NCBI GenBank assembly: GCA_023678885.1
Contig: CM043013.1
Span: 14,044,791-14,108,790, forward strand
DNA from: Pogostemon cablin
Taxonomy: Eukaryota; Streptophyta; Magnoliopsida; Lamiales; Lamiaceae
Reading direction: 5' to 3'
Length of the DNA: 64,000 nucleotides
This document shows positions 34,984-47,212 of the stretch, piece after piece. The position numbers and the translations under genes are program-made. Positions within the stretch are counted from its first letter, which is position 1, and each line of letters opens with the position of its first letter. The notes beneath the pieces are model-generated. The model made no database searches and was not told where the DNA came from. It saw only the letters and a list, made by a program, of their open reading frames with translations.

Positions 34984-37155
34984 CTACCTATGGGCCGAAC
35001 ATAAAATGTATAAATTATTCCACACTCATCTATGTAATTTCAATAAAGTCGCACTCCACACACAGATGTTGCTATGGAAACATGATGCTTTGATTGACTA
35101 AATTGAAAAATACTAGATCAATCAAATATTTAAAATAAATATTTATGTTTATTAATTGAACGACATTAAAAAAATATCTCCCCAATTTTAATTTAATTAA
35201 ATTCCACAATCTAATGGGAATATTAGATGATTCACCCATATTTAAAAATAATAAAAGATCTCTTAACTTAATTAATTATGAATCCTAATTTAGAATAAAC
35301 TAAGTTAGTTAAATTTTCTTTATTTTTGCGTGTGAATTTTAATCATGCCAGAAACAAGATTAACACGTAGGTTACTATCAGAATATTTGTGTTTGAAGTG
35401 TACTTAATTTAAGTATGGCAATGTAATTTACAATCTGCAATTATCACCAAAGAACATATTAATTGAAGATTTTAAGAGAATTAACATTCATGAAAATCTA
35501 GCCTAATTGAGAATATATAATCTTCACAAAAGATGAGTATAAAGAATATACATAATTATCATGAATCAATTAATTGACCCAAATGGGTCAACACCAGTAG
35601 TCACATATATTGAACATAATCGTGAATTGGTTCAAAGATATGAATTGATCCTTAGACAATAATTCTTTATTACCCAACTAATTTCCGCAAGATGAATTTT
35701 TACAAGATGAATTTCCGCAATAAATGATCCTTATTACAAGTTGAATTTTTCAATTACGATACCAATTTCCACAATATCACCATCGCCCAAATACATTAAA
35801 TTAAAATTGGCAGTGCATATATTAAATCACACAAGTGCTACAGTTTAATACTCCATAATGATATATATTTCAAATGATCTCAATTATGCCTACGCATAAA
35901 CAACACTTGAATCCATTGAATAGATTATATATTTATATGCAACAAAACTTCATTCATTTAGAACTTTACCATTCACTTACTGCCATCATGATTCAATGGC
36001 CCAAATATTGTGAATATTGGCACATATTATATATTTATTCTCCAGTATCAATACTGAAGTGAAAATAAACAATTAATATTATCAATTCTTTTATCAAAAA
36101 TATGTTGCTTCAACACACATGTGCGTATTCACTACTGTATACATATTCCCTCAAGGCATGTATGTCCGAATATGACTCATTTATTTCAAATTCTCTGTAT
36201 GCTTGTTCAAGGCTTAAAGCAGATGCGCCGTAATGCAATGGCCAGATTGAATACCCACGAATTAAGTGGACAACTAATTCTAATTTTTTATATGACATGT
36301 GGCAATTGCTTTTCAAAATATATTCGCATAAGCAGAATCATATGTATAAAAACATATGTCAAATATATAAAAAGAAATTTTAAAATTGCATCGGTTGAAT
36401 GTTGGATCCAAAGTGATGCCACGTCATTATTGACTTCATGACAATAAATGTAATTAAGAAAAATGATATCTAATCAATTACTACCATAAATTAATCAGGA
36501 TTATATGTTACCAAAAACCTCAATTTGATAACAAAAAATATTTTGACAAATTACATACGCATATTTTCGAATTAATAAGCACACAATCCTTAAATGAAAA
36601 TTACTCATTCATGGGCATGAATCATGTATTTCGAATCATTATTAAATCTTTAAACCATATATCCCAAAATATAGAATAATTGCAGAGAGATGTGTGGTTC
36701 GTTTACTAAAGTGGCCGCATTAACATTTTGTTATCATAGAAGAATACAAATGCCACAAACCAATATTTCTGTAATGGTTGATTGTTGACAAAGTTAATGA
36801 AACATATTAGATTAATATAATTGGGTCAATATGTGTCATCAGAATACCATACCAACACAAAAAATGGAGGCAATATTTCATTGGCTGCAATTTCATACAT
36901 AACCCTACACGTAGAACCTTCATGCCGGTCAAATAATCACAATTGTCATGATTTCAACCAACCAATAGTCATCAAATTTCAATAAATATATGAATCCTTA
37001 CACATCCTTATAGATATTCGAAAGAGTAATTTTATCATAATTGTAATGATCAAACACAATTTAATTTTAGACCCGTACATGTTATTTCACATAATGCATA
37101 TATTTGGATCCAATCATAATTTATTCAAATCTCAAAGTATCATAGATAGGATGGC
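34984..37155 (-). other. Internal region of the copia-type element, non-coding
   Basis: AT-rich DNA with no gag or pol similarity in any frame. It runs up to 'atggc' at 37151-37155, which is the continuation of the primer-binding site interrupted by element B. Read on the minus strand it is the leader region directly after the tRNA-Met site. Confidence 0.55.
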
Positions 37156-38585
37156 TAATGAGTGATATTTTTACCTAGATTAAGTGTCTTTTTATGTATA
37201 TTTTCGTAGTATTTTATCCTTATTTGTATTGTATTTGGTTGTGTTTTGTGTTTTATGGATTTGAGTGTGAATGAACTTAATCATATGTAAAACAGGTAAA
37301 AAAGGAGCAAAAAAGAAGACGGAAGATGAAACGAAGAAGAAAAAATAGGATAGCAGCAACACGACTGTCCGTGTCAGGCGCAAGAGTCGTGTCGCAGCAC
37401 ACGACCTGTGTAGCTAACACGGGCCTATAAGGGAAAGTCGTGCAGGAACATCAATTCATCCAATACGGCCACCCATTGGCCGTGCGTCAGCACATGACTC
37501 GTGTGCCGTATTGAGTGAAGGTTGACCAATAAACCCTAACACGACTCGACTCGTGCTGCAGCACACGAGTCGTGTTGGTGCCAAAACAGGAAATTTTTAC
37601 ACATCTTCTAGAAGGTCTCCAAGGAGTATTTATATCAATTCATTCAACATTTTGGTAGATTGAGATTTCCAAATTTAGCTACTCACACACCTCACATACC
37701 AATTCCTTCATTTTACACCATATCCTTCATCAAATTCATCCATCTAATCACTCTATCATCATCTCACCATAAAGTTTCCATCCAAATCAAGTGAAGGAGC
37801 AAGGAAGAGTGGGTGATCAACAAAGGAAGAAAGGAGATTCAATTGGATCCAATCCAAGGGAGTTTTCATTCCAATTTTGTGTTAATCCTATAATTTACCA
37901 TGATTTGTAAGGTTTCTAATGTATATTTGATTTTCTATCATTGATGCTTAATATCTTGAGGTCTATAATGTTTTGTGTGTTTGATTGTTCTAAATATATA
38001 ATTAGATTGAGAAATCAATTATATGCTTAGGATAGTTGAGTGAATCATTTCATCAAACACTTCATGTGCATTATAAATTGTAAAGAGATTGAGAAATCCT
38101 TTAGAGTTTAGAACCCTTTGATAGAACATGTGATTGGTTTGATTGAGAGGTTGATTAATCATGTGAAGGGACTCTCACCTCAAGCTTAGTACCTAGTTGG
38201 AATTATTTGAGTGAGAACCAATCCATTGAGCTTGATTCCATATCCTATTCATCTCGAGAGGGAGTTTAGGTGAACTTAGTGTTGGCTCTTAGTCTAAACC
38301 TTTGATACATATGAGTTTAATCCATGAATCCTTGAATTACCACTTCATTAGTGTTGTTAATCTCACTTCTACTCAACTTGAAAAACCACTCATCTTTTAC
38401 TATTTTATTTGCTACCATTACTTGCTTTAGTATTTGTTATTTACTTGTGTTTTGAAAACCAATAATTGATATTTAGTCTCTATAAAATTGCGATAAACGT
38501 GATCTCGCTTAAGCTCTAGCGCCAACCTTCCTGTGGTTTGATAAATTATTTTAATTGGTCATCCCGACTACAAAATGGCTAATCA
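37156..38585 (+). repeat. 5' LTR of element B
   Basis: Starts TAATGAGTGATA (second base mutated) and ends GGCTAATCA. Compared with the 3' LTR it lacks about 113 bp at 37922/37923, corresponding to 51124-51236. That deletion removed the conserved 24-nt inverted repeat. The palindrome cassette is at about 37355-37590. Confidence 0.92.
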
Positions 38586-38587
38586 AA

Positions 38588-38605
38588 TGGCGTCGTTGCT
38601 GGGGA
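38588..38605 (+). other. Primer-binding site of element B
   Basis: TGGCGTCGTTGCTGGGGA follows the LTR after two bases. It differs at two positions from the tRNA-Asp-type TGGCGCCGTTGCCGGGGA. Confidence 0.8.
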
Positions 38606-38731
38606 GGCAACGGTTGCTAGTAGCTTGAAGAAGGATCGTTTTGAGTAATCTTACTAGAGATATTTTATTTTATTTGTTACTTGTATTTGCTTTTGAAAAC
38701 CTTGTTCTAACTTCTTTTGCTTTGAAGGTGT

Positions 38732-40522
38732 ATGCAAACAAGATCCAAGGGAAAACAAATAGAACTTATTATTTGGAGATTGAGCATACGTTGAGAAGAA
38801 GAAGAAAGGAGAACAAAACCAAAAAGAGTAATCCAATGGAGAACAATCAAGATGAATGTGTTGACATTGAGCATGATGGATACGGAGTGCAAAATGTGCA
38901 AGACAAAGCATAAGTACCTCAAGTCAATGCAAATCATCATCAACAAGCTCAACAACAATTTGGAGAGCTTAACAATCAAGCTTTGCTTCAACAAATGGTG
39001 CAACAAGCTATGCTTCAACAAGGATTTCAACATGCTTATGCACCTCCTCAACAAGCTTATGCGCCACTGCCACCACCTCCGTGCATCGAGGGCCTCATGT
39101 TGATCCAAGAGTGATCCGGGATTTCTTTATGCCTAGGGCAATGTCCCAAATGATTGGTCCACCAATCAATGCTAACAATTTTGAGATTAAGGCGGGCTTA
39201 ATCAACATGGTGAGAGACAAACAATTAGGTGGTTTACCGAATGAGGATCCTAATGCACATCTTGCTCAATTTATTAAGATTGCTAATACTGTGAAGATGA
39301 ACGGGGTGAGCGATGATTATTTAAAGATGAGGTTGTTCTCGTTTTCTTTGAGAGATCGTGCTAGAACATGGATCTCCACTATTACTCCTGGTACATGCAA
39401 CACTTAGGATGAGCTTGTACAAATGTTCTTGAATAAGTATTTTTCACCTTCTAAGACGCTTCAAATGAAGAGCTTGATCACTCAATTCAAGCAAATGCCT
39501 CAAGAGAGTTTTTATGAAGTGTGGGAAAGGTGTAAGGCTATGCTTCGCAAGTGTCCACAACATGATTTTCCGAAAAATCAACAAGTGGGATTTTTCTACC
39601 AAGATTTGGTGAATGGTCAAAGAGTGATTGTTGATGCTTCAGCGGGTGGATCCATACTTGGAGTGACTCCGGAGAGGGCTATAAAGATTTTTGATGAGAT
39701 TGCTACAAATGTCTACTAATGGACATCGGAGAGAGTTAGTGAATGCTATGGATTTGAGAGCTTCGATCAAGGACAATAGTTTAGTATGAAGAGTGCTAGT
39801 GCGGAGCCAAGCATGCCTAGTGTTGAAATGATAGCGGCTGAGGTAATGAGACAAATGAGCTTGAGTAAAGGTGTGAATCAAGGAGTTAACATGGTGGAAG
39901 GGCAAATTGAGCAAGGGGTTCTTCCTCCGAATAGTGTTAGTGGAGAACAATGGGCTATAAAAATGCCACGTGTGGAGGATGTGCAATACATGCAAAGAAG
40001 GAATTACCAAGGTAACCATCAAAATAATTACCAAGGCAATTTCAATCACAACCAAGGTAACTATTCATCAAGGCAAGGAGGCTTCAATAATCAAGGAAGT
40101 GGAAGCTCATACCCACAACAACAAAGGAGGCAAGATAACTTCGCTTATTCGAACCCGAGTAATGCGGTTGCATATCCCTCGGGATATCATCCGGGAGCTA
40201 AAGTACCAAATAATGAAGGGAAAGCAACCACCGAAGAACTCATTGAAAAGTTTATTGCATCTAATAAAGCTCAAGATGAATTGAGAAGAAAGGCCGATGA
40301 AGCTAATGATAAGAGGTTCAAAGCCTTAGAGTATCAAGTGGAGCAAATTGCCAATGCGTTGAGCGTGAATGAGAAAGGAAAATTTCCTTCTACTACCATT
40401 GTGAATCCAAAGGAACAATGCAAGGCAATTACCTTGAGGAGTGGAATGAATTATGAGGGACCTTCTATGCCCTTGGAAGATGAGAATGTGGAAGAGAAGG
40501 AGATTGAGAAAAATTTGGTTTA
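38732..40522 (+). pseudogene. gag of element B, Athila type, frameshifted
   Basis: The ATG at 38732 gives MQTRSKGK, a usual start for this gag type, but the frame slips almost at once and RTYYLEIEHTLRRRRKE follows in another frame. The capsid region is clear from 39081: ANNFEIKAGLINMVRDKQLG, then LRDRARTWISTITPG. A TAG stop is near 39405, followed by FLNKYFSPSKTLQMKSL and WERCKAMLRKCPQHDFP. From 39786 comes an Asn/Gln-rich nucleic-acid-binding-like stretch, then a coiled-coil-like block and the gag-protease linker ITLRSGMNYEGP. The gene is the structural polyprotein; several stops and shifts inactivate it. Confidence 0.85.
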
Positions 40523-40532
40523 AGAAGAGTTT

Positions 40533-41781
40533 GTGGAAGAAGGTGAGGTTGAAGTAAAAGCAAATAATGAAACGGATGTGGTTAAGTCGAAAATTGTTGA
40601 AAAGAAATGGAAAAGAGCTAAGGCAATGAAAAAGAAAGAAGAAGAAATTGAAGTAGAAAGGGATAGTTGGGGAATTCCTAAAGCACAAGTACCTATTCCC
40701 TTTCCACATCGATTTCTAAAGAATGGATTGGACGAGAAATTTACAAAGTTTTTGGAGATTTTCAAGAAAATCCATATAAATATACCCTTTGCGGATGCTT
40801 TGAGACAAATGCCTCACTATGCTAAGTTTTTGAAAGACATAATGGCAAGAAAGAGGAGCTTAGTGGAGAATGATACCATCAACTTGACGGAGCAGTGTAG
40901 TGGCATAATTCAAAAGAAGTTGCCTCCAAAGCTCAAAGACCCCAGGGAGTTTTATCATACCATGTGGAATGGGGAAGAATGAAGTGCATAAAGCTCTTTG
41001 TGATCTTGGTGCAAGTATCAACTTGATGCCTATGTCTATCTTCAAGAAACTTGGTATAGGGGAAGTAAAGCCTACATCCGTAACATAGCAACTTGCGGAT
41101 AGGTCTTTGACTTATCCTAAGGGGGTAGTTGAGGATGTGTTAATCAAAGTTGAAAAGTTCATATTCCCAGTGGATTTTATAGTGCTTGACATGGACGAGG
41201 ATGAAAATATTCCATTGATTTTGGAACGTCCATTTTTAGCCACAGGAAGAGCTTTAATTGATGTGTACAAGGGAGAATTGACATTGAGAGTAAATGAAGA
41301 AGATGTGGTATTCTCATTAAGAAGTGCTATGAGGCATTCGGATGAGAAAGAAGAATGTAGAAGGATTGACTTGATTGATGAGATTGTTCAAGAGAACTTG
41401 CCATTTTTCTTATCAAAGGATCCTCTTGAAACAAGCATAAGCCGCTCTCTTACTTTATCTCTTAGCTCTAACGCTTCTTTTTATTGTCAAGAAGATGATG
41501 ATATTAATGATTGCTTACATGATTTGAATACTTGTAGGAAAATGAAAGAAGAGGAAGCCAAGTTAATATACTATGGAAAGAGGGAGTATCTTCCATTAGA
41601 GATCGAGCATAAAGAGCCCAAGGTGGAAAAATGGAGAGAAGAATTGAAACCACTACCCGATCACCTTATGCATGCTTATGTGGGATACGAAAAGACCTTT
41701 CTGGTAATTGTATCATCTTCCCTATCACCTCTAGAACTTGATAAATTGTTAAGGGTACTTAGAGATTATAAAGTGTTATAG
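40533..41781 (+). pseudogene. Protease region of element B, Athila type
   Basis: The lead-in VPIPFPHRFLKNGLDEKFTK and HINIPFADALRQMPHYAKFL is diagnostic of Athila pol. The frame shifts near 40960. The active-site motif CDLGASINLMP follows, with Asp-Leu-Gly at 41002-41010; DLG in place of DTG/DSG is normal for this lineage. A stop lies near 41087. The flap-to-C-terminal part continues from 41107 with VDFIVLDMDEDENIPLILER and ends at 41779-41781 in the linker before RT. Confidence 0.83.
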
Positions 41782-42720
41782 GGTGGAGTCTTGATTATTT
41801 GAAAGGTATAAGTCCCACTATTTGTATGCATCATATTAGGTTGATTGATGAGAATAAATCATGCATACAACCTTAATGTCATTTAAAACCTATTATGCAA
41901 GAGGTTGTTAGAAAAGAAGTTTTGAAATGGTTGGATGCTAGAATTGTATATTATGTTTACAGCAATGTCAAGATACGAACCTAGTCTTGAATTGGGAAAA
42001 ATGCCATTTTATGGTTCAAGAGGGTATCGTACTTGGTCATCATATCTCGGAGAAAGGTTTGAGAGTTGATAAGGCGAAGGTTGTAGCCATTGAACATCTT
42101 CTCCTACTCAAGAATGAAAAAGGAGTTAGATCGTTCCTTAGCCACGCCGGGTTCTATCGACATTTTATAAAGGATTTTTCTAACATAGCCAAACCTTTGT
42201 GCAAATTGCTTAAAAAAGATGCTCCATTTGAATTTAATGATGAATGTCTCGATGCTTTTAGGGTGCTCAAGGAAGCTTTAACTTCGTCTCCAATCCTCGT
42301 GTCTCCCGATTGGAGTAAGCCTTTTGAGCTCTGATGCAAGTGACAATGCATTGGGAGTGGTGCTTGGTTAAGTTAGGGAGAAGAAGTTTAGAGCCATCTA
42401 CTATGCATCGAAGACGTTCAATGCTAATCAAAAGAATTGCACCACAATGGAAAAGAGTTTTTATCCGTGGTTTATGTTTTTGAGAAATTTCGTCCATACC
42501 TAGTTGGCACAAAAATGATTGTTTATACGGATCATGCCGCCATTAGATATTTGATGAATAAGAGAGATGCTAAACCAAGACTAATTCGTTGGGTTCTTTT
42601 GTTGCAGGAGTTCGATGTAGAGATACGTGACAAAAGGGGGGTCAAAAATGTCATAGCCGATCACTTGTCACGTTTGGAAAATGATGATGAAGAGAGCACT
42701 ATGGAGTTTATTAGGGATGT
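41782..42720 (+). pseudogene. RT remnant plus RNase H of element B; RT core deleted
   Basis: RT begins normally (DYLKGISPTICMHHIRL, then IMQEVVRKEVLKWLDARIVY). At about 41957-41965 it jumps straight to the thumb-proximal VLNWEKCHFMVQEGIVLGHH. The fingers and palm, including the YMDD-type catalytic box, are missing, about 170 residues by comparison with the family. Connection and RNase H follow: KPLCKLLKKDAPFEFNDECL, then FEKFRPYLVGTKMIVYTDHA and DKRGVKNVIADHLSRLE, with a frameshift near 42330. Confidence 0.85.
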
Positions 42721-44025
42721 ATTTCCGGATGAAGAGGTTCTTCTTGTGGATTTTCAAAGGATGTACACTTTGTGTGAGACCGGGAGGCCGTGGTATGCAG
42801 ATTTCGTGAATTATCTAGCTTGTGGCCTCAAGCCGGATCATCTCACCGAATATCAAAGGAAGAAATTCTATCATGATGTCAAGGAGTATATATGGGATGA
42901 TCCACTTTTGTTTAAAAATTGTCCGGATGGAACATACAGAGATGTATCCCGGAGGATGAGAAGTTAAGTGTGATAGAAATATGCCATAGTTCACCATGTG
43001 GAGGACACTTTAGATTTCAAAAGACGGAAGCAAAGATTCTACAGTCCGGTTTATTTTGGCCTACCTTGTTCAAGGATTGCAAAGAGTACATCAAGGGATG
43101 TGACCGGTGCCAAAGGATTAGAAGTATAGGGCAACGTGATGAGATGCCCATGAGGAACATTTTTGAAGTTGAAGTGCTTGATGTATGGGGGATGGATTTC
43201 ATGGGCCCATTTTCGTCGTCCAATGGTTACCTCTACATATTGCTTGCGATAGATTATGTGTCTAAATGGGTGGAAGCAATCCCGACAAGAACAAATGTGA
43301 TGCTTTAGTGGTCAAGAGTTTCTTAAAGAAGAACATCTTTTCTAGGTTTGGAGTGCCAAAAGCCATAATCAGTGACGGGGGATCGCATTTCATAAATAAG
43401 CTTATTGAGAAGTTATTGAATGGCTATGGAGTAAAGCATAAAGTATCCACACTGTGCCATCCGCAAACAAATGGCTTAGCGGAGGTGTCAAATAGACAAG
43501 TAAAGCTTGTTCTTGAAAAGATGGTCAATGGGAATCGAAAAGATTGATCTTCCAAGCTAGACGATGCTTTATAGGCAAATCGAATGGCTTACAAAACTGC
43601 TCTTGGATTTTTCCCGTATAAGCTTGTTTATGGGAAGGCATGCCATTTACCCATGGAGTTAGAGCATAAAGTACTTTGGGCCCTTAGGAAGTTGAATTTT
43701 GAGGAGAAAGAATCCGGAAAGAAAATGTGTCTCCAATTAGTTGAACTAGAAGAATTTAGAGAAGAAGCTTATTCAAGCTCAAGGATTTTGAAAGAGAAGC
43801 TCAAAAGATGGCTTGATGAACGGATCAAAACAAGGGAATTTATCCTGGGGGATAAAGTCTTATTGTTCAATTTAAGACTTAAGTTGTTCCCCAGAAAACT
43901 TCATTCAAAATAGACCAGTCCGTACCTGGTGATTGAAGTAAGAGATGATGGCTTGATAAAGCTTGAAGGGTTGGATGGAAATGCTTTTGTGGTTAATGGT
44001 CATAGGGTGAAACATTACCATTCTC
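42721..44025 (+). pseudogene. Integrase of element B, Athila type, broken
   Basis: The zinc-binding part is seen as ICHSSPCGGHFRFQKTEAKI and CDRCQR. Catalytic residues are kept: Asp in LLAIDYVSKWVEA, Asp in ISDGGSHF and Glu in NGLAEVSNRQVKLV. Frameshifts lie near 42950 and 43300 and stops near 43545, 43572 and 43911. The C-terminal part (VLLFNLRLKLFPRKL, then GHRVKHYH) ends near 44025 with no chromodomain. It would insert element cDNA into the genome, but is inactive here. Confidence 0.83.
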
Positions 44026-45639
44026 CCTCTCAAAGGGAGTTGGTATATGTTGACACCTTCTCCTCTTGAAAGCTCGTATTCTTTTAGTAGTCTAGGGTTG
44101 TAAATAGTTATTTTTCTTATTTTGCATTTTTAGCACGGTAGGTGGATGATGCTCATGTGAGGAGAAGGTATTGATAAGACACGGTGTGCTCATGGAAGTG
44201 TAACGGTATATCTTACCACTTTTTGCAAACTTCTCTTGAACCTCTTGTTTCAATTTAAGTTTGGGGGGATATGGTGTGGTATGATATGTTACACTTTATG
44301 TTTGCATTCATTCTTGTGTTTTGAGCCAAATTTTAAAAATTTTCTAATGAATTGGGTGTGGTTTTGGTCCGTTTTGGAAGTGTGGAAGTTGATAATCCTT
44401 TTGTTTTCGATATTAATGTTGAGCTAATGATGTTTCTGAGTGGTGAGCATGAATAGGGAGTATTGGAAGCATTAAAATAGGGGAAACACAAGATTTGAAG
44501 TTGAACATTGGAGAAATCAGAATTGCAGAGGCACGAGTCGTGTCGCCAACACAGCCCTGTAACATGTGGCCGTGTGGCGACATCAATTTGTCCAATACGG
44601 CCACTCCTTGGCCATGTAGCATCACACGAGTCGTGTCGCAGCACACGGCCCGTGTCGCCAATATGGGACTGTAAGGGAAAGCCGTGCTGAGTCATCAATT
44701 TACGCAACATGGCCACCTTATGGCCGTGTTACGTAACACTACTCGAGTCATGTCTGAAGCAGAATTTAAAAATCCGGCTATTGGAACACGACCATTCATT
44801 CATTCCTTGCACAAACACTTTCCCGTCGTGCGAATCACTTCCAAACTTCCCAAATTCTCAACCAAACATCAAAAGAGTGGTAAGATTATGTGATTGAAAG
44901 GTGAATCTCAAGGTTTAAACATCAATTTCTTTCCATTTGATTCAAGAACACTCAAAGTATGATCTCTTATGCCCTAGTTTTCATTTGAATGTGTAAACTT
45001 CGAAATTCATGCATGGATTTTGAATGATAGTATGTTTGAAGCATATTTAGGATATTGAAACAAGAATTTATAAGTTTACTTGTTGGATTGATTGAAATTT
45101 TGCAAGAATTAGGGTTCATAAGGAAATTGAATTTGGGGATTTTGAATGATGATTGACCTAGGGCATATGATATTTCAAATTGATTAATAAATGCTTCTAT
45201 GTGATGGTATTATGGTGAAATAGCTAGGTGTTGAGGATTTGAGCATGAGGAATGGTGAATTATTGTTGAATTGATTGTGAAATATGTGAATACTAAGTGC
45301 TTGATGAAATGCTTAAATGAAGTTTTGAACTGGACTAAAAGCTTGTGCATGAAGCATTGTTGATATAAGTGGTGCCCATTGAAATGGTGATAATTTAGGA
45401 AAGAATGGAAAGAATAAGAGGTTGAACTTGATTGATTAAAAAAATAAAAATTTTAAAATAAATTGTTGTTGAAGTTGCTTGGATTAAAATGTGAAAATCT
45501 TCGAGAAACATTGCTTATTATGCTTGAATACGTGCTAGAATCAAAACTTAGTTGAATAACTAGTGTGAATTCTAAGAAATAGACATTTCTTTCTTGAATT
45601 GAAGTTGAAAGGTAATTTGAAATATGTTGTATATTGCAG
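44026..45639. other. Spacer between integrase and the env-like gene
   Basis: Non-coding. It contains the internal palindrome cassette (44525-44770). It ends with TATATTGCAG directly before the ATG at 45640, which looks like a splice acceptor for a subgenomic env-like mRNA. Spliced env-like mRNAs have been reported for some plant gypsy elements; for this copy it is inference. Confidence 0.5.
44525..44770. repeat. Internal palindrome cassette of element B (ACACGG / CCGTGT)
   Basis: Two units about 112 bp apart (ACACAGCCCTGTAA at 44549 and ATATGGGACTGTAA at 44661), each followed by a GCCGTG word, CATCAATT and a GGCCAC...GGCC stretch. This is the same unit as in the LTR U3 of this element (about 37355-37590 and 50555-50795), although it lies in the internal region. 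Confidence 0.8.
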
Positions 45640-47212
45640 ATGGCTGAAAGAAGAGTGAGAAAACGTAATGAAGATTTCATTATGGTTGAGACGGACATGG
45701 AATTATCCAACATTGATACAAAGTTGATGATGAAGGAAATATACCCAGAGAATTTTGAAGTTGTGTTTAAAGAATGAGAGAAGTATGCATTGAGGTGGGG
45801 ATATATAATCCCCATGATTAGGGCAACTCGATTTCAAGATCAAGCCACTATGGAAGGTCTTGGAATAGAGACTGATCTGAGGATCTTGTTCCGTCAGGTG
45901 GAGATGGAAGAATTATTCAACAAGAGACCTCCCACTTACTGCAATCTGACAGCCGAGTTTATGAGCACCCTAGAGGTTCAAAAGGATAGGAACAAGTTTC
46001 ATATATCGATCACGTTTTAATTGAATAATGAGATATGGGAGAAGATTCCGGTGAATGAGATAAATAGGTTATTTGGATGTCCGATTATGAGAGGTCATCA
46101 AAGTTTTCTACCAGGAGGGGGTTTTAATCAACAAAATTAGTGGAGAAAGTTGGTTGATGATAGAATAGAACCTGGGAAGTACATTCCAAACTCTTCAAAG
46201 GGGATAGCTATAAGAAACCCAGTCATGAGGTATCTTGAGAAGATCATTTCAAATATAATTCTGGGGAGATTCGAAAGCGGAGCTGTTGGAGAAAAACAGT
46301 TGTACATCATGTACAATATATATCAGGAGTTTAGAGTAAACATTGCAGCTCATTTCATTCAGCATGTTGAGCGAGTGGCGAAAAGATAAAACACTCGAGG
46401 AATTATGATTGGAGGAATGGTGACCATGATTGCTCAAGGTTTGGGCATCGACTTTAGAGGTATGCCACACATGATGGTTAGTGAGGGACTCACACACACA
46501 GAGCTCATAAGGATGGAGTTCCTATCGTTCATAGGAAACATGTATTACTTAAGGCAAGATAAAGGAGCTCTATTTCCTCACCCTGATCCTGAGCTTACCA
46601 CAATGCGCGGACAAAGAAAGAAGCAAAATTTAGCAATGGCAAGTCAGAACCACTCTGCAGTTGTGAGAGCTTTCTACAGACAGAATAGAGAAGGAGTAGA
46701 AGCAGTGCTCCAGCAGAAGAGAGTAGAAGAGAGTCCGGAGCTACGAGATCTGAGAGCTAAACAGTGAACATGGAGATAGGAGATGAAGATGAGCAACCGC
46801 ATCATGTGGAATTTGAAGAGCAAGCACCAGAGCCTCCAGCATTTGAGCAAGAAGAAAATGAAGCCCAAGAGGAGGAGTTTCAGCAACAACAATTGTTTAT
46901 GGGACCTGGAGTGAGGATTGCAAGGTGGAACTTTTTAGAAGATGAAGTCAGGGAGATTAGGCAAACTCAGCAATCACACAGGGATCAGATGAGAGGTTCC
47001 GAGATGAACAATAGAGACAGAGTGTGATGATGAGGGAGATCCATGAGGGACAGCGGAGGAGAGATTATAATGATGAGCAAGCGCATGCCCATTCGAACAA
47101 CATGGAAGAGATGTTCACGATGATGTTCAATTTCCAGTTCTCGGGGTCACCTCGTGCCTACAATCCTTGGGTAGCTTACCAAAGAACACCACCCCCTCCA
47201 CCGGAAAATTGA
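45640..47212 (+). pseudogene. Athila third gene (env-like / ATHILA ORF-1 family), broken
   Basis: Starts at ATG 45640 (MAERRVRKRNEDF). Family landmarks follow: FLIP-type PMIRATRFQDQATMEGLG, then NKRPPTYCNLTAEFMSTLEV, NEINRLFGCPIMRG, NPVMRYLEKIISNIILGRFE and IGGMVTMIAQGLGIDFRG. In-frame stops lie near 45776, 46018, 46138 and 46387. A Gln/Glu-rich tail in two further frames ends PPPPPEN at 47212. From memory this corresponds to the plant Athila domain (Pfam PF03078). The gene sits where retroviral env would be, but I see no signal peptide or clear membrane segment, so an envelope role is not shown. Confidence 0.8.

Noticed and set aside
34984..37155. Copia gag-pol in the internal region
   Set aside because: Looked for protease, integrase and RT motifs in both senses; only short AT-rich frames exist.
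44525..44770. CRISPR-like or satellite array
   Set aside because: Repeats are a diverged 112-bp unit of short palindromes shared with LTR U3 regions, in a plant nuclear context; no constant repeat with unique spacers.
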